Positions 8,864-17,988 of a stretch of DNA of 64,000 bases are shown here, one piece after another (positions within the stretch are counted from its first letter, which is position 1; every line of letters begins with the position of its first letter). The stretch is from Luteimonas aestuarii (GTDB taxonomy: Bacteria; Pseudomonadota; Gammaproteobacteria; Xanthomonadales; Xanthomonadaceae): positions 62,001 through 126,000 of the forward strand of contig NZ_SMTF01000001.1 of the NCBI RefSeq assembly GCF_004357985.1, in the 5' to 3' direction. The notes under the pieces are model-generated. The model made no database searches. It saw nothing but the letters and a program-made list of their open reading frames with translations, and had not been told where the DNA came from. The position numbers and the translations under genes were made by a program.

Positions 8864-9604
8864 ATGGCCCTTTCCATCGACCTCGTGAACGCCCTCAAGC
8901 GCGGCCTGCGCGCGCAAGGCATGACCTATCGCGAACTGGCCGCGCGCATCGATCTCAGCGAAGCGGCGGTGAAGCGAATGTTCTCGCGCCGGGCGATGAG
9001 CCTGGTGCGGCTGGAGCAGATCTGCGACGTGCTGGGCATGGGGCTTGCCGAACTGGGTGCCGATGCCGGACGCGGCCAGGAACCGATGGCGCGGCTGACC
9101 CAAGCGCAGGAGCAGGCATTGGTGGACGACCCTGCCCTGATGCTGGCGATGTTCCTCAGCATCAACCGCTGGCAGCAGCCCGACGTGTCGGCGCACTTCA
9201 ATTTCAGCGTGCCGCAGTGGACGGCCCTGCTGGCGCGACTGGACCGCATGGGCATCATCGAGCTGCAGGCCGGCAATCGCGTGCGGCCGCTGACGGCGCG
9301 CAACTTCCGCTGGTTGACCGACGGGCCGATGGAACGGTACTTCCGCACCGAACTGCTGGGCGACTACTTCGCTGCACCGTTCGACGGCGACCATGACCGC
9401 CTGCTGCTGCTCAGCGGCAGCCTGAGCCCGGACGGCGTGCAGCAGATGCGGCAACGACTCGATGAGGTGGCGCGGGAGTTCGACGGCCTGCTGGCGCGCG
9501 ATGCCGCACTGCCGTCCGAACAACGGGTCGGCGTAAGCCTCGTGCTGGCGCAGAAGCCCTGGCTGCTGCGCTTGTTCGCGCCCTATCGCCGCAACACGGC
9601 TTGA
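8864..9604 (+). CDS. XRE-family helix-turn-helix regulator
   Basis: 246 residues. The first 60 residues form a Cro/C1-type HTH: LRAQGMTYRELAARIDLSEAAVKRMFSRRA-type sequence with recognition helix near residues 33-42, followed by LEQICDVLGM. The remaining 180 residues contain a winged-helix-like part (FNFSVPQWTALLARLDRMGIIEL) and an unknown C-terminal sensor region. Divergent from the DUF2145 pair, with about 140 nt between starts, so it may control them. An AT-rich GTATTTTTAGACC run lies directly in front of the ATG. Confidence 0.85.
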   Translation: MALSIDLVNALKRGLRAQGMTYRELAARIDLSEAAVKRMFSRRAMSLVRLEQICDVLGMGLAELGADAGRGQEPMARLTQAQEQALVDDPALMLAMFLSINRWQQPDVSAHFNFSVPQWTALLARLDRMGIIELQAGNRVRPLTARNFRWLTDGPMERYFRTELLGDYFAAPFDGDHDRLLLLSGSLSPDGVQQMRQRLDEVAREFDGLLARDAALPSEQRVGVSLVLAQKPWLLRLFAPYRRNTA

Positions 9605-9631
9605 GGCCTTCGCAGCGCCTGGCGGCCTCGG

Positions 9632-9805
9632 CTACGTGACCTTCCTGTAGATCGTCATGCCCAGCACGAACAGCACCACCGCAATGGCGATCGCGATGAA
9701 GAACAGCACCTGCGCGATGCCCATGGCGGCACTCGCCACGCCGGAGAAACCCAGAGCACCGGCCACAAGTCCGATGATCGCGAAGATGATGGCCCACTTG
9801 ACCAT
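9632..9805 (-). CDS. DUF1328 (YtjA-type) small inner-membrane protein
   Basis: 57 residues from ATG 9805 (GGGAGCAGGC upstream). It reads MVKWAIIFAIIGLVAGALGF then a second hydrophobic segment VLFFIAIAIAVVLFVLGMTI and a basic end. These are the two transmembrane helices with the LGFsGVA turn that define DUF1328. Members are tiny inner-membrane proteins found in many proteobacteria; some are induced by envelope or general stress, but no function is established. It stands alone between two plus-strand genes. Confidence 0.9.
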   Translation of the reverse strand: MVKWAIIFAIIGLVAGALGFSGVASAAMGIAQVLFFIAIAIAVVLFVLGMTIYRKVT

Positions 9806-10004
9806 GCCTGCTGCTCCCGGTTGACGTGGGGCCATGGTGGCGATGCAGGCGTGCCACGAGTGTGAACGGTCATCGCCCCTTCGCATCATTTCGCACTGCG
9901 GCCTGGCGCGGCCAGATGGCGGAGCGCGTGCGTCCACGCCGATCCCGCGCACGCGCGGTAAGATGGCGGCTGCTCCGCCAACTCGCTGGAACCGATTGCC
10001 TCCG

Positions 10005-11057
10005 ATGCAGCACCACGCCATCGCCGAGGAACTCCGCGCAAGGGACCTGCAATTCGTGCGCCGCATCCATCGCATGCGTGTGCTGGGCGTATTGTTGTGC
10101 ATGCTGCCCATCGCCTCGGTGCTTGCCGAACGCGACGCGCCCGGTTTCTGGTGGTTGCTACTGGCGCTCAACGTCATGCTGTGGCCGCCGCTGGCCTACC
10201 GCATTTGCCGACGCGCGCGCGACCCGGTCGAGGCGCAATTCCGCTGCCTGATGCTCGACTCGACGTTCGGCGGCGCATGGATCGCGGCGATGGCGCTGAG
10301 CGCCGCGCCCACCGCGTTGTTCTTGGCGATGCTGACCGCCGACAAGATCGCCGCAGGTGGATGGTCGCTGGCCATCCGCTGCACGCTGGCCGGGTTGGCC
10401 GGCTTCGCTGCCACGTGGATCCTGCTCGGCTTCCCCTACCAGCCCGAGTCCTCGCATCGCACCCTGTTGCTCTCGTTCCCCTTCATGTTCGTGTACGCCA
10501 TCGTGCTGAGCGTGCTGACGCATCGCCTGATGCGCCGGATCTTCGAGCAGAACCGGGAACTGGCGCGACTCAACCGCACCGACCCTGCGATGCAGTTGCC
10601 CAACCGCCCGCATTTCGAAAGCATCGCCTCGCGCGAGCTGGCGCGCTTCCATCGCTACGGCCGCCCCACCTCGATCCTGCTGGTGGACGTGGACCACTTC
10701 AAGACCATCAACGACCGTTACGGCCACGGCATGGGCGACGTGGTACTGAAGGGCATCGCGGGCGTGCTGCGCGACAGCGTCCGCGACGTCGACCTGCCCG
10801 CCCGCTACGGTGGCGACGAGTTCGCCGTGCTGCTGGTCGACAGCGATACCCCGACCGCCCTCGCCTGCGCCGAGCGCATGCTGCGGCAGGTGCGCGCGCT
10901 GGAGTTCGATGCCGAGCCCGGCCTGCGCTGCACGCTGAGCATCGGGGTGGCCGAACTGTCACCGGACTATCCCGCGCTGGAGCACTGGATACGAGCCGCC
11001 GATGCGGCGCTGTACCGCGCCAAGGCGGCCGGCCGCGACCGTGTCGCCTCGGCCTGA
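10005..11057 (+). CDS. MASE2-GGDEF diguanylate cyclase
   Basis: 350 residues from ATG 10005. The N-terminus (RRIHRMRVLGVLLCMLPIAS) matches the MASE2 membrane sensor seen in AdrA/DgcC-type cyclases; five or so membrane helices follow to about residue 175. The catalytic domain runs from about 190 to 348: VDVDHFKTINDRYGH metal-binding region, an intact GGDEF at 269-273, and an RDVD inhibitory I-site at 260-263, exactly five residues before GGDEF. It therefore should make c-di-GMP and be product-inhibited, unlike the GGDEF protein at 25-28 kb, which lacks an I-site. Monocistronic; the input signal is unknown. Confidence 0.92.
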   Translation: MQHHAIAEELRARDLQFVRRIHRMRVLGVLLCMLPIASVLAERDAPGFWWLLLALNVMLWPPLAYRICRRARDPVEAQFRCLMLDSTFGGAWIAAMALSAAPTALFLAMLTADKIAAGGWSLAIRCTLAGLAGFAATWILLGFPYQPESSHRTLLLSFPFMFVYAIVLSVLTHRLMRRIFEQNRELARLNRTDPAMQLPNRPHFESIASRELARFHRYGRPTSILLVDVDHFKTINDRYGHGMGDVVLKGIAGVLRDSVRDVDLPARYGGDEFAVLLVDSDTPTALACAERMLRQVRALEFDAEPGLRCTLSIGVAELSPDYPALEHWIRAADAALYRAKAAGRDRVASA

Positions 11058-11126
11058 TCCTGCGGGCCGCCCACCCTGCGGACACGCGTTCCCACAGGTT
11101 CCCGCGACGCCGGCTTTCCGCCGATA

Positions 11127-11144
11127 ATGACAGTCTGATGACAG
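11127..11144 (-). promoter_or_regulatory. Pho box upstream of the DUF47-pit operon
   Basis: Read on the minus strand the sequence is CTGTCATCAGACTGTCAT: two perfect CTGTCAT heptamers 11 bp apart, the textbook PhoB half-site arrangement. It ends 33 nt before the DUF47 ATG. The boxes are inverted relative to the operon and close to the start codon, a position that would suit repression by phosphorylated PhoB. Confidence 0.75.
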
Positions 11145-11176
11145 CCGGCCCTGCCGGCGCCACCCAGGGGATCCAC

Positions 11177-11854
11177 ATGGCCAACAGCTTCGTCGCCAAC
11201 CTCTTCGGCCGCTCGCCCGTCCGTCCGCTCCAGAAGCACTTCCAGGAGGCCGCCGCCTGCGCACGCGAGCTGACGCCGTTCATGGAGGCCGTGCTGCGCG
11301 GCGACTGGGTGGCCGCCGAAGCCTCGCGCGAGCGCATCGTCGCCAAGGAGCAGGCCGCCGACGACATGAAGAAGGACGTGCGCCTCAACCTGCCCGACAA
11401 CCTGTGGATGCCGGTACCGCGGGCGGACCTGCTGGATCTGCTGATGGTCCAGGACCGCGTGGCCAACACCGCCAAGGACGTCTCCGGCATCGTGATCGGG
11501 CGGAAGATGGCCTTCCCCGCCGACGTCGGCGAGGTCTTGATGAAGCTGGTGCGCCGCTGCGTGGACGCCGTGGACCAGGCCGAGCGCAGCGTCAACGAGC
11601 TTGGCGAACTGTTCGAGACCGGTTTCCGCGGCGCCGAGGTGGAGCTGGTGAACGAGCTGATCGACCACCTCGATGCGATCGAGGACGACACCGACCAGCT
11701 GCAGGCCGAGGTACGCGCCGTGTTGTTCGTGCGCGAAAAGGACCTGCCGCCGGTGGACGTGGTGTTCATGTACCAGGCGATCGAATGGATCGGCGAGGTG
11801 GGTGACTACGCGCAGCGCGTGGGCAGCCGCCTGCAGCGGTTGCTGGCACGCTGA
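11177..11854 (+). CDS. DUF47 / TIGR00153 PhoU-like Pit accessory protein
   Basis: 225 residues from ATG 11177. All-helical protein with the DUF47 sequence pattern: NLFGRSPVRPLQKH at the N-terminus, EKEADDMKKDVRLNLPDN-like block, and the LLDLMVQDRVANTAKDVSG helix. These proteins are relatives of PhoU and are encoded next to PiT transporters, where they modulate low-affinity phosphate uptake. The pit gene begins 10 nt after the stop codon, so they form an operon. Cytoplasmic. Probable PhoB control is indicated by the Pho box upstream. Confidence 0.92.
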   Translation: MANSFVANLFGRSPVRPLQKHFQEAAACARELTPFMEAVLRGDWVAAEASRERIVAKEQAADDMKKDVRLNLPDNLWMPVPRADLLDLLMVQDRVANTAKDVSGIVIGRKMAFPADVGEVLMKLVRRCVDAVDQAERSVNELGELFETGFRGAEVELVNELIDHLDAIEDDTDQLQAEVRAVLFVREKDLPPVDVVFMYQAIEWIGEVGDYAQRVGSRLQRLLAR

Positions 11855-11864
11855 GGGCGCCGAC

Positions 11865-13112
11865 ATGGAGCAGATGACCCTCTACATCATCCTGGCGGCG
11901 GTGTTCGGCCTGTACATGGCCTGGGCGATCGGCGCCAACGACGTGGCCAATGCCATGGCCACCTCCACCGGCGCCAAGGCGATCAGCTTCAAGCAGGCCG
12001 TGATCATCGCCGCAGTCTTCGAGTTCGCCGGCGCGGTGCTGGCCGGGGGCAATGTCACCTCGACCATCCGCAATGGCATCGTCGATGCCAGCCTGCTGTC
12101 GGATACGCCCGAACTGATGATCTACGGGATGCTGGGATCGCTGCTGGCCGCGGCGGTCTGGCTCAACCTGGCATCGAAGATGGGTTGGCCGGTGTCCACC
12201 ACGCATTCCATCATCGGTGCGATCGTCGGTTTCGCGGCCGTCGGCATCGGCGTGAACGCGGTGCAGTGGGGCAAGGTGGGACAGATCGCGATGAGCTGGG
12301 TGGTCTCGCCGGTGATCGCGGGCACCATCGCCTTCCTGATCTTCCGCACGGTGCAGGTGCTGATCCTCGACCGCAACGACCCGGTCGAGCGCGCACGCAG
12401 GTACGTGCCGCTGTACATGCTGGCGGCCGCGTTCATGATCACGATGATGACGCTGATGAAGGGCCTGACCCACGTGGGCCTGGACCTCAGCACCGGACAG
12501 AATTTGCTGGTCGCCAGCGTGGTGGCCATCGTGGTGGCGGTGTCGGGCAAGCTGATCATCGACCGCATCCAGGTGGATCCCGCCGCCGATCGCAAGTTCC
12601 GCTTCGCCACGGTGGAGCGCATCTTCGGCGTGCTGATGGTCATCACCGCCTGCTCGATGGCGTTCGCGCACGGTTCCAACGACGTCGCCAACGCCATCGG
12701 CCCGGTGGCGGCGGTCATCTCGGTCGCCTCGACCGGCGTGGTCGAAGGCCGCTCGGTGGTGTCGCCGTGGTTGCTGCTGCTCGGTGGCGGCGGCATCGTG
12801 CTGGGCCTGGCGACTTACGGCAAGCAGGTGATGCGCACGGTGGGCGAGAAGATCACCGCGCTGACGCCCAGCCGCGGTTTCGCCGCGGAGATGTCCGCGG
12901 CCTCGACGGTCGTGCTCGCCTCCAGCACCGGCCTTCCGGTATCCACCACGCACACCCTGGTGGGTGCGGTCCTGGGCGTGGGCATGGCGCGCGGCATCTC
13001 GGCGCTCAACGTCACCGTGATCCGCAACATCTTCCTGTCCTGGCTGATCACCGTGCCGGCAGGTGCGGTGCTGTCGGTGATCTTCTTCTTCATCCTGCGC
13101 GCGGTGCTCTGA
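11865..13112 (+). CDS. pit: PiT-family inorganic phosphate transporter
   Basis: 415 residues, about ten membrane helices. Both PiT signature repeats are present: AIGANDVANAMATSTGAKA near residue 25 and AHGSNDVANAIGPVAA near residue 270, with the paired PVSTTHSI and PVSTTHTL motifs. A central cytosolic loop (QVDPAADRKFRFATVERIF) separates the halves. The protein takes up phosphate (as metal-phosphate or with protons) across the inner membrane at low affinity. It follows the DUF47 gene by 10 nt, the standard pairing. Confidence 0.93.
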   Translation: MEQMTLYIILAAVFGLYMAWAIGANDVANAMATSTGAKAISFKQAVIIAAVFEFAGAVLAGGNVTSTIRNGIVDASLLSDTPELMIYGMLGSLLAAAVWLNLASKMGWPVSTTHSIIGAIVGFAAVGIGVNAVQWGKVGQIAMSWVVSPVIAGTIAFLIFRTVQVLILDRNDPVERARRYVPLYMLAAAFMITMMTLMKGLTHVGLDLSTGQNLLVASVVAIVVAVSGKLIIDRIQVDPAADRKFRFATVERIFGVLMVITACSMAFAHGSNDVANAIGPVAAVISVASTGVVEGRSVVSPWLLLLGGGGIVLGLATYGKQVMRTVGEKITALTPSRGFAAEMSAASTVVLASSTGLPVSTTHTLVGAVLGVGMARGISALNVTVIRNIFLSWLITVPAGAVLSVIFFFILRAVL

Positions 13113-13144
13113 CCGCGCGCAGCGACAGGCGCTTTGCAGCCAGC

Positions 13145-13612
13145 TCAGGCGGGCTGCACCCTGCCTTCCTGCCTTTCCTGCTCGGACGCTTCGCGCACGT
13201 CGGCCACCTGCACGTCGAAGTGCAACGTCTGGCCGGCCAGCGGATGGTTGCCATCCACCGTCACCCCCGCATCGCCGACGTCGATGACGGTCAGCAACAG
13301 CGGACCACCCTCGCCCTGCGCGCGGAACTGCATCCCGGCTTCCACCTTGTCCACGCCTTGGAACGCCTCGCGCGGCAGCACCTTGACCAGTGCATCGTTG
13401 CGCACGCCGTAGGCTTCCTCGGGCTTTACCTCGACCTTCAGCGCGTCGCCGGCCTGCTTGCCGTCGAGCGCCTTCTCCAGGCCGGGGATGATGTTGCCGG
13501 CGCCATGGAAATAGCGCAGAGGCTGCGATTCCGGGGATTTGTCGAGCACCCTGCCGTCGGCATCGGTGAGGGTGTAATGGATGCTGGCGACACGTGAAGC
13601 GGCGATCTGCAT
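13145..13612 (-). CDS. SlyD-like FKBP-type peptidyl-prolyl cis-trans isomerase
   Basis: 155 residues from ATG 13612. FKBP domain with inserted-in-flap domain as in SlyD: SIHYTLTDADGRVLDKS, FHGAGNIIPGLEKALDGKQAGD, VKPEEAYG, then DGNHPLAGQTLHFDVQV. The tail is short (EQERQEGRVQPA) and lacks the histidine/cysteine-rich metal-binding tail of E. coli SlyD, so it may be a chaperone/isomerase without nickel storage. Cytoplasmic. It converges with pit. Confidence 0.9.
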   Translation of the reverse strand: MQIAASRVASIHYTLTDADGRVLDKSPESQPLRYFHGAGNIIPGLEKALDGKQAGDALKVEVKPEEAYGVRNDALVKVLPREAFQGVDKVEAGMQFRAQGEGGPLLLTVIDVGDAGVTVDGNHPLAGQTLHFDVQVADVREASEQERQEGRVQPA

Positions 13613-13905
13613 GGCGATCTCCTTGGAACGGATGGGAAGGGAGGCGTGACACGGACAGGCACCGGTAGCGTCACGGTGCAGCGAATACGTCACGCCACCA
13701 CCATAGCGACCCTGACATGGGCATGCAAACCCGCTGCGATGCGTGCTTCAGCCAGCGGGGCTGCGGCCATCGTGTTTACTGCCGCACGACGGCCAGATGA
13801 TCCGCCGCATTCAGCGGCCGACAGCATTGCTGCAACCCGGCCATGAATGCGCGACGCAAAGCGCACGCTGGCGCCACGTATCGAGACACAGACGGAACGG
13901 TCGGC

Positions 13906-14727
13906 TCAGGAGCCACGATTGGCCTGTACGTCCTCCCCGGGATTTTCCACGCCATGCCCGCGCCGGAACTCGAACACACGTAGCGGGCGGCCATCGTCGA
14001 GCCTGAGCTCCATCGCCTCCTGCAGCGCATCCAGCGTCTCCAGGCGCGTGCACAACCCAGTGGCGTGCTGCTCCAGCTGGCCTTCGCGCGCCGAAATCGA
14101 GCGTTCGATGTCACCTTCCATCTTCTCCATCCGCCGCTCCATGCGGCCGATGCCGCCGGTCATCACCATCCAGATCGCGCGCCCGGGCGTGAAGCTGGCG
14201 GCCATCGATTCCGCGGCCGCCTCGATCTCGGCCTCGAATGCATCGCCGAAGATGTCTGCATTCCAGACGCCCCGGCCCAACGTCTCGTCGATGCGCGCCA
14301 GCGAACGTGCGCGCAACCGTTCGAACTGGCGCGCGTTGCGCCTGTTGCCGGCCAACGCCGCGTTGACGCTGCCCAGCGTGTCGAAAGTGATGCCGATCGC
14401 CTCGCGGGTGATGCCCGCGATCTCCGGCAGCAACGCGCGTGTCTCCGCTTCCATGCTGCGCAGCCGCCGGGCATCGGCCTGCGAGACATCACGCTCGATG
14501 CCATCGATGCGCAGCGCGCCGTCATGGAAGTCGATCCGCTGCGGCGAAGCCTTGCCATCGTTGTCGTGCAATCGGATGCCGTGTTGCCCCACGCGCAGCG
14601 TGTATGCACTTTCCACGCTGCAACCGCTGTGTTGGCTGCCGAAGCCATGGCGACCCGCCGCCGACGTGGCAGAAACCGCCAGCAGTGCGATGCCGCAGGC
14701 GACGGCGGCGAAGGAAATCGGACGCAT
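13906..14727 (-). CDS. DUF2884 (YggN-like) exported protein
   Basis: 273 residues from ATG 14727 with a signal peptide (ISFAAVACGIALLAVSATSAA). The mature part carries a conserved Cys-containing N-terminal strand region (YTLRVGQHGIRLHD, RIDFHDGALRIDG), a long helical middle, and a C-terminal region rich in ME-R-ME-K-ME repeats (GRMERRMEKMEGDIERSI) and C-LETLDALQEAM. This is the YggN/DUF2884 layout. A periplasmic protein of unknown function. Monocistronic, divergent from the GST-like gene. Confidence 0.85.
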   Translation of the reverse strand: MRPISFAAVACGIALLAVSATSAAGRHGFGSQHSGCSVESAYTLRVGQHGIRLHDNDGKASPQRIDFHDGALRIDGIERDVSQADARRLRSMEAETRALLPEIAGITREAIGITFDTLGSVNAALAGNRRNARQFERLRARSLARIDETLGRGVWNADIFGDAFEAEIEAAAESMAASFTPGRAIWMVMTGGIGRMERRMEKMEGDIERSISAREGQLEQHATGLCTRLETLDALQEAMELRLDDGRPLRVFEFRRGHGVENPGEDVQANRGS

Positions 14728-14902
14728 GGGAACTCCGGCGGGAGCTGGCTGGCCAGCAGGGTGCGTCCAGTATCCACGTGCGAATGCGGCGCGCCGCGGG
14801 CCGGAAGTCATTGCCATGCCGATGGTCATGCACGCCCACGCCTGCTTGACGCCACCCTGCGCATACTTGCGCACGGGCATTTTCCGAGGGAGTACGACCG
14901 CG

Positions 14903-15862
14903 ATGGGCATGCTGATCGACGGCAAGTGGGAAAGCGACGACGACAAGCTGGTCGATGACGACGGTCGCCTGCGGCGACCGGATTCCGCGTTCCGGAACTG
15001 GATCACCGCCGACGGCAGCGCCGGCCCCACCGGCGAGGCCGGGTTCCGCGCGGAGCCGGGGCGCTACCACCTTTACATCGCGCGCGCGTGCCCGTGGGCG
15101 CATCGCACCACGATTTTCCGCGAGCTCAAGGGCCTGCAGGACGCGATCGACCTGTCGGTGACGCACTGGCTGATGGCGGAAGACGGCTGGACCTTCCGGC
15201 CGGGCCCGGGCGTCGTGCCCGATCCGCTGCACGGCGCGGACACCGTGTGGCAGCTGTACGTGAAATCGGACCCGCGTTACACCGGTCGCGTGACCGTACC
15301 GGTGCTGTGGGACAAGCAGCGCGACTGCATCGTCAGCAACGAATCGGCCGACATCATCCGGATGTTCAACAGCGCCTTCGATGGCGTCGGCGCCGGCGAA
15401 GGCGACTATTACCCGATGGAACTGCGCGGCGAGATCGATGCCATCAACGATCGCGTCTACGACGGCCTCAACAACGGTGTCTACAAGGCCGGCTTCGCGA
15501 AGAAGCAGTCAGCGTATGACGAGGCGGTCACGGATGTGTTCGAGACGTTGGACTGGCTGGAACAGCGACTGTCGGCGCACGAGTGGCTGTGCGGCGACAC
15601 GCTGACCGAAGCCGACTGGCGCCTGTTCACCACCTTGCTGCGGTTCGATCCCGTGTACCACGGCCACTTCAAGTGCAACCTGCGGCGACTGGTCGATTAC
15701 CCCGTGCTCTGGGACTACACGCGGCGACTGTTCGCGCATCCGGCGGTGGCGCCCACGGTCGACATGGACCACATCAAACGCCATTACTACCAGAGCCACC
15801 GGCACATCAACCCGACCGGCATCGTGCCGAAAGGCCCCGCGATGTCGTTCGCGCGCGACTAG
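14903..15862 (+). CDS. yqjG: Glutathionyl-hydroquinone reductase (YqjG/ECM4, Xi-class GST)
   Basis: 319 residues from ATG 14903 (a second ATG lies two codons on). The glutaredoxin-like active site ARACPWAHR places the catalytic cysteine at residue 63, the same number as in E. coli YqjG. Further family marks are FRPGPGVVPDPLHGADTVWQLY, the DPRYTGRVTVPVLWD block, ESADIIRMFN and the C-terminal HINPTGIVPKGP. The enzyme reduces glutathionyl-hydroquinones with glutathione, a repair reaction of quinone metabolism, in the cytosol. Monocistronic. Confidence 0.93.
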   Translation: MGMLIDGKWESDDDKLVDDDGRLRRPDSAFRNWITADGSAGPTGEAGFRAEPGRYHLYIARACPWAHRTTIFRELKGLQDAIDLSVTHWLMAEDGWTFRPGPGVVPDPLHGADTVWQLYVKSDPRYTGRVTVPVLWDKQRDCIVSNESADIIRMFNSAFDGVGAGEGDYYPMELRGEIDAINDRVYDGLNNGVYKAGFAKKQSAYDEAVTDVFETLDWLEQRLSAHEWLCGDTLTEADWRLFTTLLRFDPVYHGHFKCNLRRLVDYPVLWDYTRRLFAHPAVAPTVDMDHIKRHYYQSHRHINPTGIVPKGPAMSFARD

Positions 15863-15895
15863 ACCGCCGCCAGGCATCGAACAACGACGCGACCA

Positions 15896-16399
15896 TCATC
15901 CCGGATCGGGCGAGGCAGGCGGCACCAGGGTTTCATGCAACATCGGTACCTGCATCAGCGCCGCCGTTCCATACCAGTCGTGGTACTCCGCGACCATTTC
16001 GCCTTGCCGCACCACCGGATCGGATTCGGCAAGTGCACGCGCCTCGTCCCGATCCGCCACCGCGAACACGTAAAGCCCGCGCCATCCTTCTGCATCCTGC
16101 AGGAACGGCCCGGCCAGCACCAGCTTGCCGGCTGCCGACCACGCCGCCATGTTCGCGAAATGTCCGGCGAACATCGCATCGCGTTCCGGTCCGTCGGGGA
16201 CCCTTGCGGGTCCCGTCTTCAGGATCACAAGCACATAGCGACGCATGCCGCGCTCGTCCGCACCGAGCTGCCGGGCCAGGGCGGCATCATGGCCCTGCCC
16301 CGCATTGGCCACCGCGGTCGGTCCCATTGCCGCGGCATCCACGCCCGGCGGCATGCCGATCGCGAGACACAGGCCAGCCATCAACGGCAGAAAATTCAT
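15896..16399 (-). CDS. YciI-like (YCII domain) exported protein
   Basis: 167 residues. A signal peptide precedes a YCII/DGPF-type ferredoxin-like domain: MRRYVLVILKTGP, RDAMFAGHFANM, GKLVLAGPFLQDAEGWRGLYVFAVADRDEA and VVRQGEMVAEYHDW. YciI proteins are normally cytosolic; secreted versions like this are common in Xanthomonadaceae-type genomes, and their reaction is unknown. Converges with the plus-strand reductase gene. Confidence 0.85.
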   Translation of the reverse strand: MNFLPLMAGLCLAIGMPPGVDAAAMGPTAVANAGQGHDAALARQLGADERGMRRYVLVILKTGPARVPDGPERDAMFAGHFANMAAWSAAGKLVLAGPFLQDAEGWRGLYVFAVADRDEARALAESDPVVRQGEMVAEYHDWYGTAALMQVPMLHETLVPPASPDPG

Positions 16400-16488
16400 C
16401 GCGATCCCCTCATTCCCGATCGGTCATTCGACCCAACCATCGTGCGCCGACCACGACGCCGCGTCCACTCGGGAGACGTGCGAACCGC

Positions 16489-17775
16489 TCAGCCATTCCC
16501 GCCACGAAGCCGCAGTCGCCACGATGCGAACGCCACGCAGGCCAGCCCGGCGACAGCGCCCGGCCACGCGCCCCAGGCCAATGCCATCGCGAGTCCGGCG
16601 TACAGCGCGATGCCTCCCAACGACACGGCCTTCCAGTCCGCCATGGCCGGCACCTCGCGCACGCGCCGCAGCTCGAACGCGACCACGGCTGCGATCACCG
16701 GCGCCACCATCAGCATGCACAACACGATCCACGCCAGCCGACCAAGCCAGAACCCGGCCTCGCCGGGAACACCGGCATCGATGGGAAGGCCCAGCTTTTC
16801 GCCCAGCCAGGCCGCAGGCAATTCCGCAAGCTTGTGCCACAGGTACAACGGCATGCCCAGCGCACCAAGGATGGCCACCGCGCGGCCCAGCACGCGCCCC
16901 GCCAGCAGCGTGCGTGCCAGCGGTTCGAACACCAGCACGGCGCCCGCCTGCAACCACATCACGCCGACCAGCGCCAGCGTCGGCGGCAGCATGTTGTTCC
17001 CGGCCAGCGCCACGCCCACCATCGCCACCGGATAGCCGCTGCCCAGAGCCAGCACCAGCCATGCGGCACCCAGCGCCAGCAGCGCCAGACCCGCCTGCAC
17101 GCCGCGGAAACGTCCCCGCTTCCAGGCGATCCCCAGTTGCTGCGGCACCAGCCACACCACCAGCATGTTGAGCCACGCCATGCCCGGCGACGCGCTTGAG
17201 ACGCGATCGCCCAGCCAGCGCAAGTCGGCGAACGAAGAGACGCCGCCACGCACCCCATCCAGCGACATCGCCACCAGCACCAGCCCCGCCACCGCGCCCA
17301 AACCGAAGCGCCGGTCCATGCGCAGGCACCACGGCAGCATTGCCTGCACCGTCAACAGCATCAGCAGGAACCACAGGTGCACCGTGAGCGACGTGTTGAA
17401 CAGGCCCAGCAGGCGCGTGCCCATTGCCAGCGACACCAAGGCCAGCAACGTGAGTACCGCGAGGTAGGTCACCGTGGGCCGCGCCATGCCCAGCGCGCGC
17501 AATGCCCACCATTGCCGCTGGGCGCCCTCGCGCAGGCGCTTTTCCACGCTGTCGGCACTGACGGCTGCGGACACGAAGACGAACAGCGGCACCACTTGCA
17601 CCAGCCAGGTTAGGAATCCGGCCGAGCCCCAGACCGCCAGCAGATGGTCGGTCGCCACCAGCTGTCCGTCCTCAAGCCTCGGCAGCGTGGCGATCCAGTG
17701 CCCCAGCACCACCACCAGCAGCGCACAGGCGCGCAGCGCGTCGGGGTACGGATCGCGATCCTGGGTGGACGACAT
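16489..17775 (-). CDS. Acyltransferase 3 family integral membrane protein
   Basis: 428 residues from ATG 17775, with about ten hydrophobic segments. The start DPYPDALRACALLVVVLGHW contains the acyltransferase-3 signature with the histidine in the first membrane helix (usually R-x-x-A-...-H). Later FGLGAVAGL and LYLWHKLAELPA (a typical late YLWH motif) fit. These enzymes O-acylate surface sugars or other envelope molecules from the inner membrane. No sugar gene cluster is adjacent, so the acceptor is unknown. The upstream extension to 17913 lacks family similarity, so I start at 17775. Confidence 0.83.
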   Translation of the reverse strand: MSSTQDRDPYPDALRACALLVVVLGHWIATLPRLEDGQLVATDHLLAVWGSAGFLTWLVQVVPLFVFVSAAVSADSVEKRLREGAQRQWWALRALGMARPTVTYLAVLTLLALVSLAMGTRLLGLFNTSLTVHLWFLLMLLTVQAMLPWCLRMDRRFGLGAVAGLVLVAMSLDGVRGGVSSFADLRWLGDRVSSASPGMAWLNMLVVWLVPQQLGIAWKRGRFRGVQAGLALLALGAAWLVLALGSGYPVAMVGVALAGNNMLPPTLALVGVMWLQAGAVLVFEPLARTLLAGRVLGRAVAILGALGMPLYLWHKLAELPAAWLGEKLGLPIDAGVPGEAGFWLGRLAWIVLCMLMVAPVIAAVVAFELRRVREVPAMADWKAVSLGGIALYAGLAMALAWGAWPGAVAGLACVAFASWRLRLRGGNG

Positions 17776-17988
17776 GCGGACAGCCACGCTTGCGGGAGTG
17801 GCGACATCGTAGCGTGTCGCCAGCCACGTCCGCGCGGAATGCGCTTGCCGCACGATGCGTTCGCAACCGCCGGTGCAGGGAATGACCCTTGATCTCGCAG
17901 ATGTGCGTGGCAACGTCGGATCCCGCTTTACTCCGCGTTCGCATTGCCGTCACGACGCGCTCATTGCATCGCTGCCAGCATCGTGGCC

